Below, piece after piece: positions 5,197 to 8,037 of a stretch of 8,037 nucleotides of DNA. The notes under the pieces are model-generated. The model saw only the letters and a program-made list of their open reading frames with translations, was not told the origin of the DNA and did not search any database. Both the position numbers and the translations under genes were made by a program. The DNA comes from an uncultured Clostridia bacterium (GTDB taxonomy: Bacteria > Bacillota > Clostridia > Oscillospirales > Acutalibacteraceae): positions 1 through 8,037 of the forward strand of contig CALGCE010000206.1 in assembly GCA_937884625.1 (NCBI GenBank), given 5' to 3'. Each line of letters opens with the position of its first letter. The stretch's first letter is position 1.

Positions 5197-6250
5197 AAGT
5201 TTAAGTATTAAAAATTTTCGTAATATAGAAGATGAAAAAATTACGACAGATAATGAAATGAATGTTATCTGCGGAGAAAATGCACAGGGAAAAACCAATA
5301 TAATAGAGGCTATATGGCTTTTTACGGGTGCTAAAAGTTTCAGAAACTGTAAAGATATAAATTTTATTAATTTAGAAAAGAAAAAAGCAAAAACAAAGAT
5401 AGATTTTTTATCGGGCGGTGTAAAAAATACTGCCGAAATGGAATTTTGTGAAAAAAGAACTGCTTATTTAAACAGTAAAGAACTTAAAAACACTTCTTTA
5501 CTTGCAGGAAATTTTAATGCGGTAATTTTTTCTCCTGTTGATTTAAATTTAATAAACGGTGCACCGATTGAGAGAAGAAAATTTTTAGATTTATCAATAG
5601 GTCAGTTATATCCTAAATACATAGAAATTTTAAAAAATTACAAAAGGGCTTTAATTCAAAGAAATAAAATAATAAAAGATTTTAAGTATGATGCTTCACT
5701 TTCGGTAATGCTTGAAGTTTTTGAAAATGAACTTTATGAAAACGGAATAAAAATAATAGAATACAGAAAAGAATTTATTAAAAAGTTATCCTTTTTTATT
5801 AAAGATATTTACTCAGGTATTTCCTGCGGTAAAGAAAATATAGAGATAATATATAAATTAAACTGTGAAAGTGATAATCTAAAAAAATATTTAGAAGAAA
5901 AAAGAAAAGAAGATATGTTTTCAGGTACAACTTCGGCAGGTCCTCACAGAGATGATATAGAATTTTTAATTAATGATAAAAGCGTTAAAAATTACGGCTC
6001 ACAAGGACAAAAAAGAAGTACGGCACTTTCTCTTAAACTTACACTTTCTAAAATTTTAAAGGAAATTTCGGGAGAATATCCGATTTGTCTTTTAGATGAT
6101 GTTATGAGCGAACTTGACAAAAACCGTCAGGATTACATATTAAATCACATAAAAGATATGCAGTCTTTTATAACCTGTTGCGACCCCGATAATATAAAAG
6201 GTCTTGAAAGAGGAAAAATTTTTAATATAGAAAAGGGTAGAATTATCTGA
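5186..6250 (+). CDS. recF: DNA replication and repair protein RecF
   Basis: RecF is an SMC-like ABC ATPase that helps RecO and RecR load RecA at single-strand gaps and stalled forks. The 354 residues begin MRLESLSIKNFRNI, the typical N-terminus. Walker A is GENAQGKT (30-37), the RecF-type TTSAGPHRDD lies at 248-257, the ABC signature GSQGQKRSTALSLKL at 271-285, and Walker B CLLDDVMSELD at 301-311. The middle (about 140-245) is Lys/Glu-rich and helical, as in the family. The ATG is inside the last codons of yaaA. The best Shine-Dalgarno match (AAAGGA, 5167-5172) is 13 nt away, rather far, so translation probably depends on coupling. The gene is noticeably richer in AAA, GAA and ATA codons than dnaA and gyrB. 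Confidence 0.97.
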   Translation: MRLESLSIKNFRNIEDEKITTDNEMNVICGENAQGKTNIIEAIWLFTGAKSFRNCKDINFINLEKKKAKTKIDFLSGGVKNTAEMEFCEKRTAYLNSKELKNTSLLAGNFNAVIFSPVDLNLINGAPIERRKFLDLSIGQLYPKYIEILKNYKRALIQRNKIIKDFKYDASLSVMLEVFENELYENGIKIIEYRKEFIKKLSFFIKDIYSGISCGKENIEIIYKLNCESDNLKKYLEEKRKEDMFSGTTSAGPHRDDIEFLINDKSVKNYGSQGQKRSTALSLKLTLSKILKEISGEYPICLLDDVMSELDKNRQDYILNHIKDMQSFITCCDPDNIKGLERGKIFNIEKGRII

Positions 6251-6534
6251 TGTATATTCATATCGGAAATAATTTCGTTGCAAGAGAAGAAGAAATAATA
6301 GGTATTTTTGATTTGGAAAGTACCACTATTTCTAAAAGAACAAGATATTTTCTTAAAAAAAATGAGAAAGACGGAAAGATAGAAAATATAGCCTTTGACA
6401 TACCTAAATCTTTTATAGTTTGTTCAAAAGAAAAAGACAAAAATAAGATTTATCTGTCACAGGTTTCATCTGCTACTCTTTTTAAAAGGTATGAGAATAT
6501 AGAAAATATAAAGATAAAAAGGAGAAAAAAATGA
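6250..6534 (+). CDS. remB: Extracellular matrix regulator RemB (DUF370, YaaB)
   Basis: This 94-residue protein of the DUF370 family corresponds by sequence and place (between recF and gyrB) to B. subtilis RemB (YaaB), which together with RemA promotes biofilm matrix gene expression. The conserved features are the start MYIHIGNNFVAREEEIIGIFDLEST with ISKRTRYFL, then PKSFIV and the C-terminal IYLSQVSSATLFKR. After this it has a basic tail (IKIKRRKK) not typical of the about 80-residue family, possibly contacting nucleic acid. It starts on the recF stop (TGATG) and overlaps gyrB by 4 nt (ATGA). Whether it controls matrix genes in this organism cannot be said; in other clostridia the role is poorly known. 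Confidence 0.9.
   Translation: MYIHIGNNFVAREEEIIGIFDLESTTISKRTRYFLKKNEKDGKIENIAFDIPKSFIVCSKEKDKNKIYLSQVSSATLFKRYENIENIKIKRRKK
6519..6524 (+). promoter_or_regulatory. Ribosome-binding site of gyrB
   Basis: AAGGAG inside the end of remB lies 6 nt before the ATG at 6531. It supports the start that gives MSEEKNVQVTESYDESSIQVL. Confidence 0.75.
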
Positions 6535-8037
6535 GCGAGGAGAAAAATGTTCAAGTAACTGAAAGTTATGACGAAAGTTCAATACAGGTACTCGAAGGAC
6601 TTGAAGCCGTAAGAAAACGTCCGGGAATGTATATAGGTTCCACAGGTGAGCGAGGACTTCACCATTTAGTATATGAAATTGTGGATAACTCAATAGACGA
6701 GGCTTTGGCAGGTTTTTGCGATAAAATAACCGTTGAACTGTTAGATGACGGTATTGTAAGGGTATCGGATAACGGACGAGGTATTCCTGTAGGTATTCAT
6801 CCGCAAAAAGGTATTCCTACTGTAAGCGTTGTATTTACCATTCTTCACGCAGGCGGTAAGTTCGGCGGCAGCGGATATAAGGTGTCGGGCGGACTTCACG
6901 GTGTTGGTGCATCGGTTGTTAATGCACTTTCAAGTTGGCTTGAAGTAGAGGTAAAAGACGGTACACATATCTATAAACAAAGATACGAAACGGGAAATAT
7001 TGCAGAAGATTTAAAAATAATAGGAGATACAACAGATACGGGAACTACCGTTACATTTAAGCCCGACCCGACAATTTTTACCGACACTACAAAATACGAT
7101 TATGATATTCTCCTCTCCCGTCTTCGTGAACAGGCATTTTTAAACGGCGGAATAAGAATAGTTTTAAAAGACCTCAGAACAGATGACAGTATTATTCCTA
7201 ACAGAGAGGACGATTTGTGTTTTGAAGGCGGTATAAAATCGTATGTTGAATACCTGCTCGAAAAATCCAAAAAAGACAAACTTAATAATGATGTTATTTA
7301 TATTTCAGGCGAGGATAAAGAACAAATAGCCGAGATTGCACTTTTGTGGAGTACGGGGTATGACACAAAAATTATGTCATTTGCAAATACCATTCATACG
7401 GTTGACGGAGGTACCCACGAGGCATCATTTAAGACAAGTCTTGCAAGGGTAATAAATAAATACGGTAGAAACTTTAAATTTTTAAAGGATGCGGACAACA
7501 ACCTTAAAGGCGACGATATAACAGAAGGACTAATAGCAGTTGTTAGTGTAAAACTTCCCGATGCACAGTTTGAATCGCAGACAAAGGCAAAACTCGGCAA
7601 CACCTCAATAGGAACTCTTGTTAATAACATAGTATCCGATAAAATGTATCAGTATTTGGAGGAACACCCCAACGAATCAAAGATAATACTTGATAAATCA
7701 ATAGCCTCCTCAAACGCAAGAGAGGCGGCACAAAAGGCGAGAGATGCATCAAGAAATAAGTCGGGAATAGGCGGTAAAACAAGAATGCCCGAAAAACTGA
7801 CCGACTGTATTTCAAACGACGCTACAAAAACCGAAATATTTATAGTCGAGGGTGATTCTGCACTTGGTCCCGCAAAAGATGGAAGAAATAGTAAATATCA
7901 AGCAGGAATGCCTCTCCGTGGTAAAGTTTTAAATGTAGAAAAAGCAAACGAACAAAAAATGTATGAAAATAAAGAAATTACTGGTATGATTACAGCATTT
8001 GGCACAGGAATAAAAGATGAATTTGATATTTCAAAAC
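6531..8037 (+). CDS. gyrB: DNA gyrase subunit B, 3'-partial (502 codons)
   Basis: GyrB is the ATPase subunit of gyrase, which introduces negative supercoils ahead of replication forks. The frame is open to the window end; about 130 residues should be missing. The GHKL ATPase domain spans 15-235: EIVDNSIDEAL (Glu49 catalytic, Asn53 binding Mg), SDNGRGIP (79-86), and the ATP lid GGLHGVGASVVNALS (120-134). The transducer follows, with QTKAKLGN (350-357; Gln350 and Lys352 contacting ATP). The TOPRIM domain starts near 434 with the catalytic Glu440 in EGDSALGPAKDGRN. Gyrase normally reads EGDSAGG at this point, and the preceding MPEKLTDC differs from the common LPGKLADC. The last 55 or so codons also use GAA, AAA and ACA/ACT almost exclusively, unlike upstream. 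This may be a divergent clade or a second chimeric contig end. GyrB rather than ParE is chosen from the position in the operon. Confidence 0.93.
   Translation, partial: MSEEKNVQVTESYDESSIQVLEGLEAVRKRPGMYIGSTGERGLHHLVYEIVDNSIDEALAGFCDKITVELLDDGIVRVSDNGRGIPVGIHPQKGIPTVSVVFTILHAGGKFGGSGYKVSGGLHGVGASVVNALSSWLEVEVKDGTHIYKQRYETGNIAEDLKIIGDTTDTGTTVTFKPDPTIFTDTTKYDYDILLSRLREQAFLNGGIRIVLKDLRTDDSIIPNREDDLCFEGGIKSYVEYLLEKSKKDKLNNDVIYISGEDKEQIAEIALLWSTGYDTKIMSFANTIHTVDGGTHEASFKTSLARVINKYGRNFKFLKDADNNLKGDDITEGLIAVVSVKLPDAQFESQTKAKLGNTSIGTLVNNIVSDKMYQYLEEHPNESKIILDKSIASSNAREAAQKARDASRNKSGIGGKTRMPEKLTDCISNDATKTEIFIVEGDSALGPAKDGRNSKYQAGMPLRGKVLNVEKANEQKMYENKEITGMITAFGTGIKDEFDISK

Overview
The window looks like the chromosomal replication-origin neighbourhood of an AT-rich, low-GC Gram-positive anaerobe of the class Clostridia. 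The evidence is the Firmicutes gene order dnaA-dnaN-yaaA-recF-remB-gyrB on the + strand, together with a PerR-type regulator and a rubrerythrin, which are typical oxidative-stress genes of strict anaerobes. Genus cannot be assigned by eye. The usual neighbours on the other side of dnaA (rpmH, rnpA) are absent; a perR-rbr pair and a metal-transporter remnant lie there instead.

Region 1-827 is one open frame made of three unrelated pieces joined in frame: the C-terminal half of a purine-biosynthesis enzyme (PurF), a short ATP-grasp piece of D-Ala-D-Ala ligase (Ddl), and the C-terminal cytoplasmic domain of a cation diffusion facilitator (CDF) transporter. Only the CDF part continues naturally into the rest of the window. 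The simplest reading is a chimeric contig end rather than a real fusion gene. A perfect 13-bp stem hairpin at 881-911 serves as a bidirectional terminator between the CDF gene (+) and rubrerythrin (-).

Region 926-1938 (- strand) is a two-gene operon, perR then reverse rubrerythrin, read from a near-perfect sigma-A promoter with Per/Fur-box-like operators. PerR senses peroxide through a bound metal, and rubrerythrin reduces peroxide.

Region 1939-2314 has no gene. It holds a striking element of 7-bp repeats built on CTAG/CTAAAAA, with inverted arms, followed by a dnaA promoter and a ribosome-binding site. From 2315 come dnaA (initiator), a 219-bp AT-rich spacer with a DnaA-box-like site and repeated octamers (candidate oriC), dnaN (sliding clamp), yaaA (S4 RNA-binding protein), recF (gap-repair ATPase), remB (DUF370) and the first 502 codons of gyrB, which runs off the window. 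From dnaN onward every gene overlaps the next by 1-11 nt, so the block is probably one translationally coupled operon.

I see no undescribed multi-gene system. The most unusual items are the heptad element beside dnaA, the triple chimera at the left end and an atypical TOPRIM motif at the right end of gyrB.
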